The translations under genes and the position numbers were made by a program. A stretch of 64,000 bases of DNA from Muribaculaceae bacterium Isolate-037 (Harlan) (GTDB lineage Bacteria; Bacteroidota; Bacteroidia; Bacteroidales; Muribaculaceae). The stretch spans positions 1-64,000 of the forward strand of contig RIAZ01000031.1 in assembly GCA_003762615.1 (NCBI GenBank), given 5' to 3'. How positions within the stretch are numbered: position 1 is the first letter of the stretch; the number at the start of each line of letters is the position of its first letter. Below, one piece after another: positions 35,247 through 43,996 of this stretch. The notes under the pieces were generated by a model. That model was given only the letters and a program-made list of their open reading frames with translations, was not told the origin of the DNA and made no database searches.

Positions 35247-37376
35247 TCAGTCGCCTGCCTCAAATTTATAGATGTTGTTCTCAAATTCCTTAGTACCCTG
35301 AAGCATGTCAGCCATATTGGGGTTGACGAGCTGATAGTACTGCTGTTCATACTGAGCCTCGCTGAAGGGGAAATCCTCCTTTGCATTAGCCTTGATACGG
35401 TAAGCGTAGACGCCGTTCTCTCCGGCTACCAACACTACCTTGCCAGGCTTGCTTCCGGCAATCTTACCCATCACCTCAGCATCACGCACCTGCATGTTGC
35501 GTCCGAAACGGAAGTTAGGCACGTTCTGCTGCTCCACGCCCATGGCATTTGCCGCAGACTCAATTGTGCCGGCTTTCGGCTGATAAAGCTTTACAAGCTC
35601 CTCGCCTGCCTTTGCACGGCGTGCCTTGTCGGTGGCATAATTCTTGACCTCGCTGTTTGCCAACGGTGCATAGTCATCATATTCGTTGACTACGGCTACT
35701 GCATACAGAGCTGGGGTAAGAGCGTCTTTCGACTCATAGATATGGCTCACCTCACCCGGCTTGCCATCGATCATCACCCAACGCACCACCTGGCGGCTGT
35801 CGGGATAATAGCTCTGAAGACCTGCCATGCGCGGAACTGCCACTGAAGAGGAAGAAAGGCTGAGATCCTGCACTGAGTAGCCGGCTTTGGCTGCATTCTC
35901 TGCGAATGCCTTTGCTGATGTATTCCCCTCAAGGAACTTCTCAAGTTTAGCACGCTCGCCGTTGATTGTCTTGGTGCTCGGTTTGAGTTCATAATTCACC
36001 TCATCATAAGAATAAACCTCTACAGGAGCGTTTTTCTTAGTGATCTTCGCGAGTACGGAACCCTGCGGAGAGGTCATGAGAGAGATATATTTGCCGTTGG
36101 CATTTACGAGCGAATCAACCTGAGCTGACTCGAGAGCGTTTGTGCGTCCCTGAGCTGTGAAGAGCGGAATCCACTGTTCTTTCTGTGCAGCCACGCTGTC
36201 GCCGAACGTGCCGGCGAGAGAGTCGATGGGCAGACCGGCGTTAAGCTTTGCAAGCACCTTTGCCGGAAGGGTTGCGCCAACCACCTGCACGAGATTAAGC
36301 TGTATTGAGTCAGTGACCTGCGAACGCTTACCCATTTTCACGAGGCTGAAGCCCTTGATATTGTCAGAAATCAGTTTTACGGAATTAGCCTCACCGGAAG
36401 TGACGAAATCACGCACCGCACCTGCCGGGATATCCTTAGCGCGAAGCTCCTTATGAGTGACGATGATGCCCTCCTTCTTAAGCTCCTTGCTTATCTGCCC
36501 CAAGCTGTCGCGGAGTTCCATTGCAGTCTTCTCAGCCAACTTGCGTGCAGCGTCGCGGTCTTCGGCAGAGGGGGAGATATTGACAGCGATGAAAGCTACG
36601 TCCTTGGTCATCTCGTCTACCTTGAAACGCGATTTATCCTTGTCGTATGCAGCTTTCACGGCAGCCTCATCGACAGCATATTTCTTCGGGTCGAGCTGAC
36701 CGAAAGGATGATAAGCCACATCGACGTCGCTGGTCATGATATAGTCGTTATAAAGAGCCTTCTTGTCAAGATCGTTAGCCTTCACCAATCCGTAAAGGAG
36801 TTTCTGATAGGTCTGACGCTTCACCATCTCCATAGTCTCCTGCTCCATTGCAATCCAAGCTCTCTGGAACGGAGCCATCTGAGAATCGGTAAGACCATTA
36901 CGCTTGGGATTGAAAATCACCTCGTATGCCTGCTGGGGAGTCGACACGCTCAGACCGGAAGCATTAAGCTGCTGCACGATTGTCTGCATTGTCGGGTTGA
37001 CCGGATTCTCGAGCACGTAGAAGCGGAGCTGCTCGGGCGATGTGCTGATGCCTGCTTTCTCCACGGCATCGTCAAGGAGTTTCTCGCTGACGAGTTCGTC
37101 AAGAGCCATCTGAGAGAGCATCTGGCTGTCGAAGTTAGCGAGTTGCGCCGGATTCTGACGACGGGCCTGCTCATAACGGTTATTGACTTCTTCACGTTTA
37201 CGGATATATTCCGTGTAGTCGATTTTCTCTTTACCAATCTTTGCCACGGTAGTGTGGTTGCCGAAGAGATTACGGCTGTTGGTGATCGCATCACCAATGA
37301 TGAAGGCAAGCAATGCCAAACCTATCACTACGATAAGCAGTCCTGACTTGCTTCGGATTCTTTCTAATGTTGCCAT
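35247..37376 (-). CDS. PpiD/SurA-like periplasmic peptidyl-prolyl isomerase
   Basis: 709 residues. A short cytoplasmic start (ATLERIRSKS) and one membrane anchor (LLIVVIGLALLAFIIGDAI) precede a large periplasmic part: SurA-like N-terminal chaperone domain (about 40-250), parvulin-like region around 250-370 and a helical C-terminus. This is the PpiD-type chaperone of Bacteroidetes, which helps outer-membrane proteins fold. In other Bacteroidales it can lie next to the lptC/CNNM cluster; here it is 30 kb away. Its promoter lies at 37480-37510 with a hairpin in the leader at 37431-37461. Confidence 0.88.
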   Translation of the reverse strand: MATLERIRSKSGLLIVVIGLALLAFIIGDAITNSRNLFGNHTTVAKIGKEKIDYTEYIRKREEVNNRYEQARRQNPAQLANFDSQMLSQMALDELVSEKLLDDAVEKAGISTSPEQLRFYVLENPVNPTMQTIVQQLNASGLSVSTPQQAYEVIFNPKRNGLTDSQMAPFQRAWIAMEQETMEMVKRQTYQKLLYGLVKANDLDKKALYNDYIMTSDVDVAYHPFGQLDPKKYAVDEAAVKAAYDKDKSRFKVDEMTKDVAFIAVNISPSAEDRDAARKLAEKTAMELRDSLGQISKELKKEGIIVTHKELRAKDIPAGAVRDFVTSGEANSVKLISDNIKGFSLVKMGKRSQVTDSIQLNLVQVVGATLPAKVLAKLNAGLPIDSLAGTFGDSVAAQKEQWIPLFTAQGRTNALESAQVDSLVNANGKYISLMTSPQGSVLAKITKKNAPVEVYSYDEVNYELKPSTKTINGERAKLEKFLEGNTSAKAFAENAAKAGYSVQDLSLSSSSVAVPRMAGLQSYYPDSRQVVRWVMIDGKPGEVSHIYESKDALTPALYAVAVVNEYDDYAPLANSEVKNYATDKARRAKAGEELVKLYQPKAGTIESAANAMGVEQQNVPNFRFGRNMQVRDAEVMGKIAGSKPGKVVLVAGENGVYAYRIKANAKEDFPFSEAQYEQQYYQLVNPNMADMLQGTKEFENNIYKFEAGD

Positions 37377-37430
37377 TCTATGCTATAGCTGTTGTTTGTG
37401 TTGGTTAATTCGCTTGGAAATGGCCATGAC

Positions 37431-37461
37431 CGGCAGTGTCTTCTGGAAAGACACCGCCGGA
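37431..37461 (-). other. Hairpin in the leader of the PpiD-like gene
   Basis: Stem cggcagtgtctt / aaagacaccgccg (about 12 pairs, one mismatch). It lies between the promoter (37480-37510) and the start codon (37376). No T run follows on the minus strand, so it is not a typical terminator. It may stabilise the leader. Confidence 0.5.
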
Positions 37462-37479
37462 CTGACGGTTTTGAGCACG

Positions 37480-37510
37480 CAAAGATAACACTTTTGGCTC
37501 AATTCCCCAA
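37480..37510 (-). promoter_or_regulatory. Promoter of the PpiD-like gene
   Basis: TTG (complement of 37508-37510), 20 bases, TATCTTTG (complement of 37480-37487). Predicted start near 37473, giving a leader of about 97 bases. Confidence 0.65.
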
Positions 37511-37598
37511 TTTTAACGCAGATTTATTAATTATTTTTCATTCAAACTGCGTCGCGACCACATTCAAATCAAGCCTTATATTCCAAAACTTATAGATT

Positions 37599-38921
37599 TC
37601 AGGCAATTCCGAATGCTTTCTTCACCTCATCGACACGATCGGTCTTTTCCCACGTGAAAAGCTCCACTTCCCTCTCCAGGGGAATGGAATCATAGCGTGA
37701 TTCAAACTTCTTGACCACGGTTCTCGGCTCCCTGCCCATGTGTCCGTAGGCGGCTGTCTCACGATAGATCGGATTACGGAGTTTCAGCATCTCCTCTATA
37801 GCACCCGGACGCAGGTCGAACATCTCCTTTATCTTATCGGCAATCATAGCATCGGAAACACCCTCACGTGCCGTGCCGTATGTGTCGACAAAGATATTCA
37901 CCGGTTCCGCCACGCCAATGGCATAGCTCACCTGCACGAGCATCTCGCGTGCCACGCCGGCAGCCACCATATTCTTGGCGATATATCGGCAGGCGTAGGC
38001 AGCCGAACGGTCAACCTTCGAGGGATCCTTGCCGGAGAATGCACCGCCGCCATGTGCGCCACGTCCGCCGTAGGTGTCAACGATGATCTTTCTCCCAGTG
38101 AGACCGGTGTCGGCATGAGGACCGCCGAGCACGAATTTACCGGTGGGATTGACATGTAAGATCAATTTGTCGTCAAAGAGGGCACGCACCTTCTCAGGCA
38201 GCTTCGCGATGACACGCGGAAGCAACACATTCTCCACATCCTCACGGATAACCTTCAGCATCTCCTCATCGGCACGCTTCTGTGCCTGTTCCGTCTCATC
38301 AAGCGGAAGAATAAACTCATCGTGCGACGTTGACACCACGATTGTATTCACACGCACGGGGATACGGTTGTCGTCATACTCGACAGTCACCTGGCTCTTC
38401 GCATCCGGACGGAGATAAGTCTTCAGCTTACCCTTACGGTAATACGACATCTCCTTCCCCTCCCTTCTGATCTCGGCAAGTTCGCGGAGAATCAGGTGAG
38501 AGAGATCGAGAGTGAGCGGCATATAATTATCGGTCTCGTCAACAGCATAACCGAACATCATTCCCTGGTCACCGGCACCCTGCTCCAGACGCTCGCCACG
38601 GCTAACGCCACGGTCAATATCGCTGCTCTGCTCATGTATTGCCGAGAGAATACCAAGGGAATCACCATCAAAACGGTATGCACCACGGTTATACCCTATT
38701 TTCTTTATAAGGTCGCGCACACTGGTGTGGATGTCCACGTAAGCACGGCTGCTGACCTCGCCTGCAACAACCACCTGTCCGGTGGTGCACAGCGTCTCAA
38801 CAGCCACATGGCTTTCCGAGTCACGTGCCAAGAACTCATCGAGCAAGGTGTCGCTGATCTGGTCTGCCACCTTATCGGGATGGCCTTCTGAAACTGATTC
38901 AGATGTGAAAAGGTAACTCAT
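37599..38921 (-). CDS. metK: S-adenosylmethionine synthase
   Basis: 440 residues. It makes S-adenosylmethionine from methionine and ATP. The signature is complete: FTSESVSEGHPDKVADQISD, GAGDQGMMFGYA, DTYGGRGAHGGGAFSGKD and PSKVDRSAAYACRYIAK. It is longer than the E. coli enzyme (about 384) by inserts typical of Bacteroidetes (for example at 165-195). No SAM riboswitch is evident in the 38922-39060 leader. The gene is monocistronic as far as can be seen. Confidence 0.97.
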   Translation of the reverse strand: MSYLFTSESVSEGHPDKVADQISDTLLDEFLARDSESHVAVETLCTTGQVVVAGEVSSRAYVDIHTSVRDLIKKIGYNRGAYRFDGDSLGILSAIHEQSSDIDRGVSRGERLEQGAGDQGMMFGYAVDETDNYMPLTLDLSHLILRELAEIRREGKEMSYYRKGKLKTYLRPDAKSQVTVEYDDNRIPVRVNTIVVSTSHDEFILPLDETEQAQKRADEEMLKVIREDVENVLLPRVIAKLPEKVRALFDDKLILHVNPTGKFVLGGPHADTGLTGRKIIVDTYGGRGAHGGGAFSGKDPSKVDRSAAYACRYIAKNMVAAGVAREMLVQVSYAIGVAEPVNIFVDTYGTAREGVSDAMIADKIKEMFDLRPGAIEEMLKLRNPIYRETAAYGHMGREPRTVVKKFESRYDSIPLEREVELFTWEKTDRVDEVKKAFGIA

Positions 38922-38940
38922 ATTATATTCAAATTTAATT

Positions 38941-39080
38941 AGTTTAATGTTGAAGGTTTATAGTTTAGGGTTGAGAGTTGAGGATTATTGCCGTTTATAT
39001 TTTATAGGATAAAAAGACCCGGTGAATCCTAATACCTTAAGCCTTAACCCATAAACTATAACCCATAACCCATAAACCAC
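38941..39080. repeat. Low-complexity TTTA/ACCCATAA repeats
   Basis: Runs such as cataaactataacccataac (39050-39069) and their near-complement ggtttatagtttagggttga (38955-38974). Similar degenerate runs occur at 41757-41820 and 56819-56869. Together with the next features they make up the 715-base interval 38922-39637, in which the tRNA is the only gene I see. Confidence 0.7.
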
Positions 39081-39189
39081 AAAAAATAGAGCCTTCGGAA
39101 CAGCTTGCGCTCGCTTCCAAATGCTCTGCCATACTCTTCATGCTGTCGCGTCATGAAAAGATTTTGATCCAAAATGTGCAGTTTTAGCA

Positions 39190-39263
39190 TTTTTTCAAGT
39201 GGTTGCAAGCAGCCAAATTTTTCCACTTTTGTTTAGCAATCTCCGGGAGATTACTTGAAAAAA
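39190..39263. repeat. Inverted repeat before the tRNA terminator
   Basis: TTTTTTCAAGT (39190-39200) pairs with ACTTGAAAAAA (39253-39263). Inside lies the tight palindrome AATCTCC-G-GGAGATT (39238-39252). Function unknown; it is adjacent to the tRNA terminator. Confidence 0.5.
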
Positions 39264-39292
39264 ATCCGCCAGCGGAGTTGCCGACGGATTTT
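39258..39292 (-). terminator. Terminator of the tRNA-Pro gene
   Basis: Stem aaaatccg (39261-39268) / cggatttt (39285-39292) with a T run on the minus strand (complement of 39258-39264), only 4 bases beyond the mature tRNA end. Confidence 0.8.
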
Positions 39293-39295
39293 TGT

Positions 39296-39368
39296 CGGGG
39301 TGAGGCGACTCGAACGCCCGACCTCTACGTCCCGAACGTAGCGCGCTAGCCAACTGTGCTACACCCCG
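39296..39368 (-). tRNA. tRNA-Pro (anticodon CGG)
   Basis: 73 bases on the minus strand. Acceptor stem CGGGGTG/CACCCCG, D-arm with GCAC...GCGC, anticodon stem CTACG/CGTAG around the loop TTCGGGA (anticodon CGG, complement to CCG), and T-arm GGGCG-TTCGAGT-CGCCT. The 3' CCA is not encoded. It carries its own terminator and sits alone among intergenic repeats. Confidence 0.93.
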
Positions 39369-39487
39369 ATTGCCTAAGCGACTGCAAAATTACAATCTTT
39401 TTCCGAAATCACCAAATATTTCCGACATAAAAATCTAAAATAATTTATAAATCCAAACCAACACCCTGCATTCCAATCACTTAAGCC

Positions 39488-39547
39488 CTCCGCATTCTCT
39501 GCGTGCTCCGTGGCGTTTTAACCACTAAGATCACGGAGAACACAGAG
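39488..39547 (+). repeat. 60-nt repeat A (palindromic), left of the Abi-like gene
   Basis: Direct repeat of 40525-40584 (54 of 60 identical, no gap). Internally it is an imperfect palindrome: CTCTGCGTGCTCCGTGG (39497-39513) and TCACGGAGAACACAGAG (39531-39547). Confidence 0.85.
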
Positions 39548-39637
39548 TAAATGTCGTAAACATCTGCGATATATTATAGCTGACAATTCAAGAATTATCA
39601 CTAAATTTGCATTCATATTCTATTAAATGGCATAACA

Positions 39638-40333
39638 ATGAAATTCTCAGAATTTGAAAAGATAATATCTCCAAAACGTATGCGTAAGTATGTTATTGCT
39701 TGCGGTGGCAATACTCGCAAGGCCATGACATTATACCGTTTAAATCTTCGACTATCGCAGGAGATTTTCACAGTAATATGCTGTTTTGAAGTTGCTCTTC
39801 GTAATGCCATTGATAGAGAATTGACTAATCATTGGGGAGACAACTGGCTAAGAGATTTCATCCATCCTAATGGAATATTCTATAATAATAATCGCGTTGA
39901 GAGGTCGCGTCGTAATATAGATAAGTCATACCGAGATTTAATGCACAGTGGTCTTTATTCACATTCTAAATTGTTGGCAGAAATGGAATTTGGATTTTGG
40001 AAATACATGTTTTCAAATCTCCAATACCGGTTATCAGGTCGTTTATTACTTCGTGCATTTATAAACAAGCCACGTTCCACACCCCAGCACAACTACGATA
40101 ACACTTATATTTTCAAAGAATTGGACTATATCAATAACCTACGTAATCGCATCGCTCACCACGAACCTGTGTGTTTTGATGCTAATGACAATATTGACAC
40201 TTTCTATGTAATGAGCCGATACAATAAGATGATTAAACTTTTCTCTTGGCTTGGTATAGATAGTAAAGACTTGCTTTATGGTCTCGACCATGTAAAGCAA
40301 GTCTGCGCTGAAATAGACCTTTTTAAGGCTTGA
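39638..40333 (+). CDS. Abi-like (AbiD/AbiF) HEPN-type abortive infection protein
   Basis: 231 residues. It resembles the Abi_2 family: YVIACGGNTRKAMTLYRLNL, then FEVALRNAIDRELTNHWG near 50-70, and the HEPN-type RX4H motif in LRNRIAHHEP near 180. Such proteins are thought to act as RNases or toxins that limit phage growth, and some are paired with a methyltransferase-like or antitoxin gene. No partner gene is visible here. A+T content is above that of its neighbours. It lies between two 60-nt direct repeats (39488-39547 and 40525-40584), which suggests acquisition as a unit. Confidence 0.82.
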   Translation: MKFSEFEKIISPKRMRKYVIACGGNTRKAMTLYRLNLRLSQEIFTVICCFEVALRNAIDRELTNHWGDNWLRDFIHPNGIFYNNNRVERSRRNIDKSYRDLMHSGLYSHSKLLAEMEFGFWKYMFSNLQYRLSGRLLLRAFINKPRSTPQHNYDNTYIFKELDYINNLRNRIAHHEPVCFDANDNIDTFYVMSRYNKMIKLFSWLGIDSKDLLYGLDHVKQVCAEIDLFKA

Positions 40334-40376
40334 TTTATTAAAAAAATATAACGCCTTTAATTTTTCAGCCTATTTA

Positions 40377-40408
40377 TTTGGTTATTCGATTGCGAAGTAC
40401 TACCTTTG
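40377..40408 (+). promoter_or_regulatory. Isolated consensus promoter after the Abi-like gene
   Basis: TTTG (40377-40380), 20 bases, TACCTTTG (40401-40408): a perfect consensus. No coding gene follows on this strand; the terminator at 40418-40460 begins about 10 bases further on. It may make an RNA of some 45 bases. Confidence 0.55.
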
Positions 40409-40417
40409 TATCGTATT

Positions 40418-40460
40418 CCCGGTAGCCCCTGAATTTTTCAAGCTATCGGGTTTGTTTTTT
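40418..40460 (+). terminator. Terminator directly after the isolated promoter
   Basis: Stem CCCGGTAGC (40418-40426) / GCTATCGGG (40442-40450, one G-U pair) followed by TTTGTTTTTT. It also ends any transcript of the Abi-like gene (stop at 40333). Confidence 0.8.
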
Positions 40461-40524
40461 AATACCAATATTCACATATCCATTTATTTCTTCATCCCTT
40501 TCAATTCCAATTCATTAATAATCT

Positions 40525-40623
40525 CCGCATTCTCTGCGTGCTCCGTGGTGTTTTAACCGAAGAAATCACGGAGAACACAGAGATTTTTTTAATCTCTGTG
40601 TTCTCCGTGATCTTAGTGGTTGA
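40525..40623 (+). repeat. 60-nt repeat B plus a 21-bp perfect stem
   Basis: 40525-40584 is the second copy of repeat A. Its right arm (40567-40587) then pairs perfectly over 21 bases with 40593-40613 around a TTTTT loop. This could serve as a terminator for the minus-strand lipoprotein gene ending at 40673, as well as for rightward transcripts. The remainder of 40334-40672 holds the promoter-terminator pair above and no gene. Confidence 0.8.
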
Positions 40624-40672
40624 TATCAATCTGATCTTGGCAGTTGATACAAATTTGCGTCTTGGTGATTGT

Positions 40673-41731
40673 TTAGAAGATGATCTGATCCTCCTCCGGC
40701 ATCTGGGTGTTGAGCTTGCGCTCCATTGCCATGTTGCCCTGAACGCTATACGTGATCGATGTGCCGGGAGCCGACATATAGTCGTCAAACATATAGTCGA
40801 TGTCGTTTACAATCACAGTGCGGCGCATGATATAGGTCTGCACCTCATCATCCTGCTCCAGGATAGTGAACGTGGCAAGCTTATTCTGCACGAAGTTCAT
40901 CTCCGGATTGTCGCACCACATCTTCACTGTACCACGTGTGCCACCCTCCTCGTATGGAATAAACTGGGCATACACCTTGAAGTTCTTGCGGAGAAGACTC
41001 TGCTCGTCAAAAGTGCCGGCATAGAAGAACACCGTGTTCTCATCAACCGTATAAGTGTCTACCGTGCCCATAGCACCCGGCTCATTATCCACAACGCCAC
41101 CGGATACGATATAAAACTTCACATTGGTTGCCTGGTACTGACCGGAGTAAGTGGTGTATGGCAACACCCTGAGCATCGCGGTGGCATAATTCTTACGCGG
41201 ATTGCGGAGATAACCGTAAGCCCCGTTATTATCAACCACTGTGATAGGCAACACGTAACGGTCAGAAAGATCGAGATTGCGGAAGTCGAAACGAATGTCG
41301 AGCAACGCGATATCCTTACCCGACGGTATATCGAGAGTCTCCGGATAGTTTGCATACGATGTCATATCCTTATACCACAACTCCTCACGCGTGCTGAAAC
41401 GCTCCACGTTAAGAATCGGCAGAGTGTCGGAAGGAGCCACATGCACCGTAAGATTCTTATCATTATTGGTAGATCCGCTCACAATGACAGGGAGCTGATA
41501 GCTTGAAAGACCCTCCTCACCATATCTCGGATTCTTATTCTCATCATATCTCGTGTAAGGCACGTAGAGAGTAGTGACGCCCACGCTATTGCCATCAGTG
41601 TCGAGGGGTGCCTTAAAGCTTATATAGTGTGCATACTGCTCCTCGGTCCAGTCATCATTACAGGAAGTCATCCCTGCCATCGCTGACACTGCGAGCACAC
41701 CTAAAGCAAATATATTTGATTTACGAATCAT
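40673..41731 (-). CDS. PUL accessory lipoprotein (DUF1735/DUF4361-like)
   Basis: 352 residues with a lipoprotein signal (AMAGMTSC, Cys lipidated). The N-terminal half (about 30-200) looks like the DUF1735/BT_3987-type beta domain often found beside SusD. The C-terminal half (from about 205) begins TYSGQYQATNVKFYIVSGG and probably forms a lipocalin-like or beta-sandwich domain. It is last in the susCD operon, 85 bases after susD. The position suggests a surface glycan-binding protein, but the family name is moderate in certainty. Confidence 0.75.
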   Translation of the reverse strand: MIRKSNIFALGVLAVSAMAGMTSCNDDWTEEQYAHYISFKAPLDTDGNSVGVTTLYVPYTRYDENKNPRYGEEGLSSYQLPVIVSGSTNNDKNLTVHVAPSDTLPILNVERFSTREELWYKDMTSYANYPETLDIPSGKDIALLDIRFDFRNLDLSDRYVLPITVVDNNGAYGYLRNPRKNYATAMLRVLPYTTYSGQYQATNVKFYIVSGGVVDNEPGAMGTVDTYTVDENTVFFYAGTFDEQSLLRKNFKVYAQFIPYEEGGTRGTVKMWCDNPEMNFVQNKLATFTILEQDDEVQTYIMRRTVIVNDIDYMFDDYMSAPGTSITYSVQGNMAMERKLNTQMPEEDQIIF

Positions 41732-41756
41732 ATCTGTTCTGTTTTTTATATATTGA

Positions 41757-41820
41757 TTGTTTATGGTTTATGGTTTATAGTTAAAGGATTAGGCCTTAAA
41801 CCTTAAACTTTAAACTTTAA
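41757..41820. repeat. Low-complexity TTTATGG/CCTTAAA run
   Basis: ttgtttatggtttatggttt, then repeated ccttaaa and actttaa, between the lipoprotein gene and susD. It is like the runs at 38941-39080 and 56819-56869. Confidence 0.7.
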
Positions 41821-43985
41821 TCAAAATACTTCCAACCCGGATTCTGCACCAAGTTCTGGTTACGTTTCAACTCACCGGTAGAGATCGGCCAGAAATACAT
41901 CTTGTCGGAGAATACGGTCGGCAGGCTGTAGATCGGCACGATACGCTGGAAATCGTCCTGCTGCTTGTTGGTCATAAGCACGTTGCAACCATACACCGGC
42001 TTCGACTCCTCAATAGCGGCATCCATCCAACGGCGAAGATCGTAGTAGCGTTTACCCTCACCCATAAGCTCAATCATACGTTCACGCTTGATCTTTGCGC
42101 GGAGTGTCTGCTGGTCGCTATACTCTGCCATTGTGTAGTCGGGCACACCGGCACGGCAACGCACCGGACGTATGCCTCGCTTCATCTCATTGATGTCGCG
42201 GCTTACGCTGTAGCTCTTTGTGCCATCCCACGACGGAACCGTATAAGAACCGGAAAGCTCGTTGACAGCCTCCGCATACATAAGGAGGATATCGGCATAA
42301 CGGATTGCAGGCTCCCATTTACGGACGATATGTCCATAGTCGTCAGCACTTCTCACCGTGCGCCAGTCAGCCGGATTGACCCATTTCTTGATACCGATGC
42401 CCGTGCGCAGGTAATAGCCCGTGTTGTCATAGCCGTTGGTCTCTGTCGTGGTTGAGCCATCGGGAGAAGTCACCGTATTGGTTCCGCGCCAGTAGAACAC
42501 CTGCATATACTTGTTGGTCTTCTCCGGATTGGCATTCCACCAGTAGGAGCCGTTGAACGATACGCTCGCATAGAAACGCGGCTCACGCTCCGCATACTGC
42601 ATAGATACACCCTGACCCAACGGAGGATATTTCGTGTAGGCATTGTCACCACGGCTCGTGGTCCATCCCTGACGACGCTCCGAGCCATCGCCGCCACCCA
42701 TCTCGCTATCCTTGCCCGGGCAGTCAGTGCCGTCATTCATATAGTATGCGTCAACCATCTTCTGGGTAAGACCGTGGCAGTTGTAGCCGAACAGCGTGTT
42801 GGGCAATGCGTGCACCACAAGACCCTCCATACCGCTGTGACCACCCACGTTGTAACCACGTGAGAAGATAATCTCAGTGTTGTCAAGACCCACCGCACCG
42901 TTGAAGAAGTCGCGGTAAGAGAGATACGGGTCAATATCTGCCCAACCCTCGGGCCAATTCTTCTGAGAGAAGTCATTGTCGTCGGGAGGAGTTATGGTCT
43001 TGGGATAACCCGTGGTCTTATTGTCGTTGAGCTGTAGGCCTGCATGGTAAAGCTCATAGCCTGCCTGACACTCCATGACGTCGCGGCAAGCTGCTGCCGC
43101 ACGTGCCCACTTCGACTCATCGTAGGTGAGGCTCAGAAGCGGTGTGCCATCCTTGTTGACAAAAGTCTTTGCAAAACCGTCGCTCACGCCGCCGGGATGA
43201 CTACCGTTGGCAAGTTGACCATTGGCGAGCGGACTGGCTGCATAGATATATGCAAGCGCACGGGTTGCGAGTGCGGCACCCTTCGTCGGACGTATCATCG
43301 ACTCCTGATCGGTGTTCCCCTGGAAACGGCTCCATGACTGAAGCTCCTTTGCTGCCTGCACCATCTCTGATGCAATATACTCGGCACACTCCTCGTAGGT
43401 GCTGCGCGGAATGGAAAGTTCGGCATACGACAGTGTGTAGTCGGCACCCTCATCCGGCATGATGGGCACCGGACCATACTTGCGGAGAAGCAGCCAGTAA
43501 TAATATGCTCTCACGAAGCGTGCCTGACCCTTCATATCAAGACGCTCCTCCTCGGTCAGCTTATTATTGAGATGGATATTCTTGATGAATATCGAAGCCT
43601 GATATATGCCCTTGTAAGCCTGGGTCCAATAGCCGCTGCCAAAATTCTCATCATAGTCACCCCTCTTAAATGCAGAGTAGGAATCCGACTTGCCCCAGTC
43701 GCCTGAGATAGATGAGTCACGGTCGCCGAAATACATATCGTCGGCGAAGCAATGGAGACCGGCACCGTTGATCTCTTTTGTGGTCACGTCGGCAAGCTCA
43801 CCCTTCAGGAAGGAGAATGCCTGTGTAAGCCAGTTGTTGGTCTGGTTAATGTCTGTGAAGACCGACTCAATGGTGCGGCGGTCATCAAAATATTTATCTG
43901 AATCGAGCGAATCGGCACATCCTGTCAGCACCGACATACCGCCCAACATTACGAACAATGATAATGCTATATTATATCTTTTCAT
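41817..43985 (-). CDS. SusD/RagB family nutrient-binding lipoprotein
   Basis: 722 residues, long for the family (usually 500-650). Lipoprotein signal with VLTGC as the processing site. The SusD N-terminus with TPR-like helices is at about 25-250 (QARFVRAYYYWLLLRKYGPV is the family hallmark) and the C-terminal region ends with the typical IRYADILLMYAEAVNELSG and MKRGIRPVRCRAGVP to NQNLVQNPGW. It binds a glycan at the surface and caps the SusC barrel. It is 11 bases after susC, as usual. Confidence 0.93.
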   Translation of the reverse strand: MKRYNIALSLFVMLGGMSVLTGCADSLDSDKYFDDRRTIESVFTDINQTNNWLTQAFSFLKGELADVTTKEINGAGLHCFADDMYFGDRDSSISGDWGKSDSYSAFKRGDYDENFGSGYWTQAYKGIYQASIFIKNIHLNNKLTEEERLDMKGQARFVRAYYYWLLLRKYGPVPIMPDEGADYTLSYAELSIPRSTYEECAEYIASEMVQAAKELQSWSRFQGNTDQESMIRPTKGAALATRALAYIYAASPLANGQLANGSHPGGVSDGFAKTFVNKDGTPLLSLTYDESKWARAAAACRDVMECQAGYELYHAGLQLNDNKTTGYPKTITPPDDNDFSQKNWPEGWADIDPYLSYRDFFNGAVGLDNTEIIFSRGYNVGGHSGMEGLVVHALPNTLFGYNCHGLTQKMVDAYYMNDGTDCPGKDSEMGGGDGSERRQGWTTSRGDNAYTKYPPLGQGVSMQYAEREPRFYASVSFNGSYWWNANPEKTNKYMQVFYWRGTNTVTSPDGSTTTETNGYDNTGYYLRTGIGIKKWVNPADWRTVRSADDYGHIVRKWEPAIRYADILLMYAEAVNELSGSYTVPSWDGTKSYSVSRDINEMKRGIRPVRCRAGVPDYTMAEYSDQQTLRAKIKRERMIELMGEGKRYYDLRRWMDAAIEESKPVYGCNVLMTNKQQDDFQRIVPIYSLPTVFSDKMYFWPISTGELKRNQNLVQNPGWKYFD

Positions 43986-43996
43986 GATATTTCAAA

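Noticed and set aside
37431..37461. Hairpin as a metK terminator
   Set aside because: metK ends at 37599 and reads leftward, so the position would fit, but no T run follows and a good promoter for the PpiD-like gene lies just to its right. It is better placed in that leader.
38941..39080. Possible CRISPR array or SAM riboswitch before metK
   Set aside because: The repeats are degenerate and lack uniform spacers. No conserved SAM riboswitch core could be recognised in the leader.
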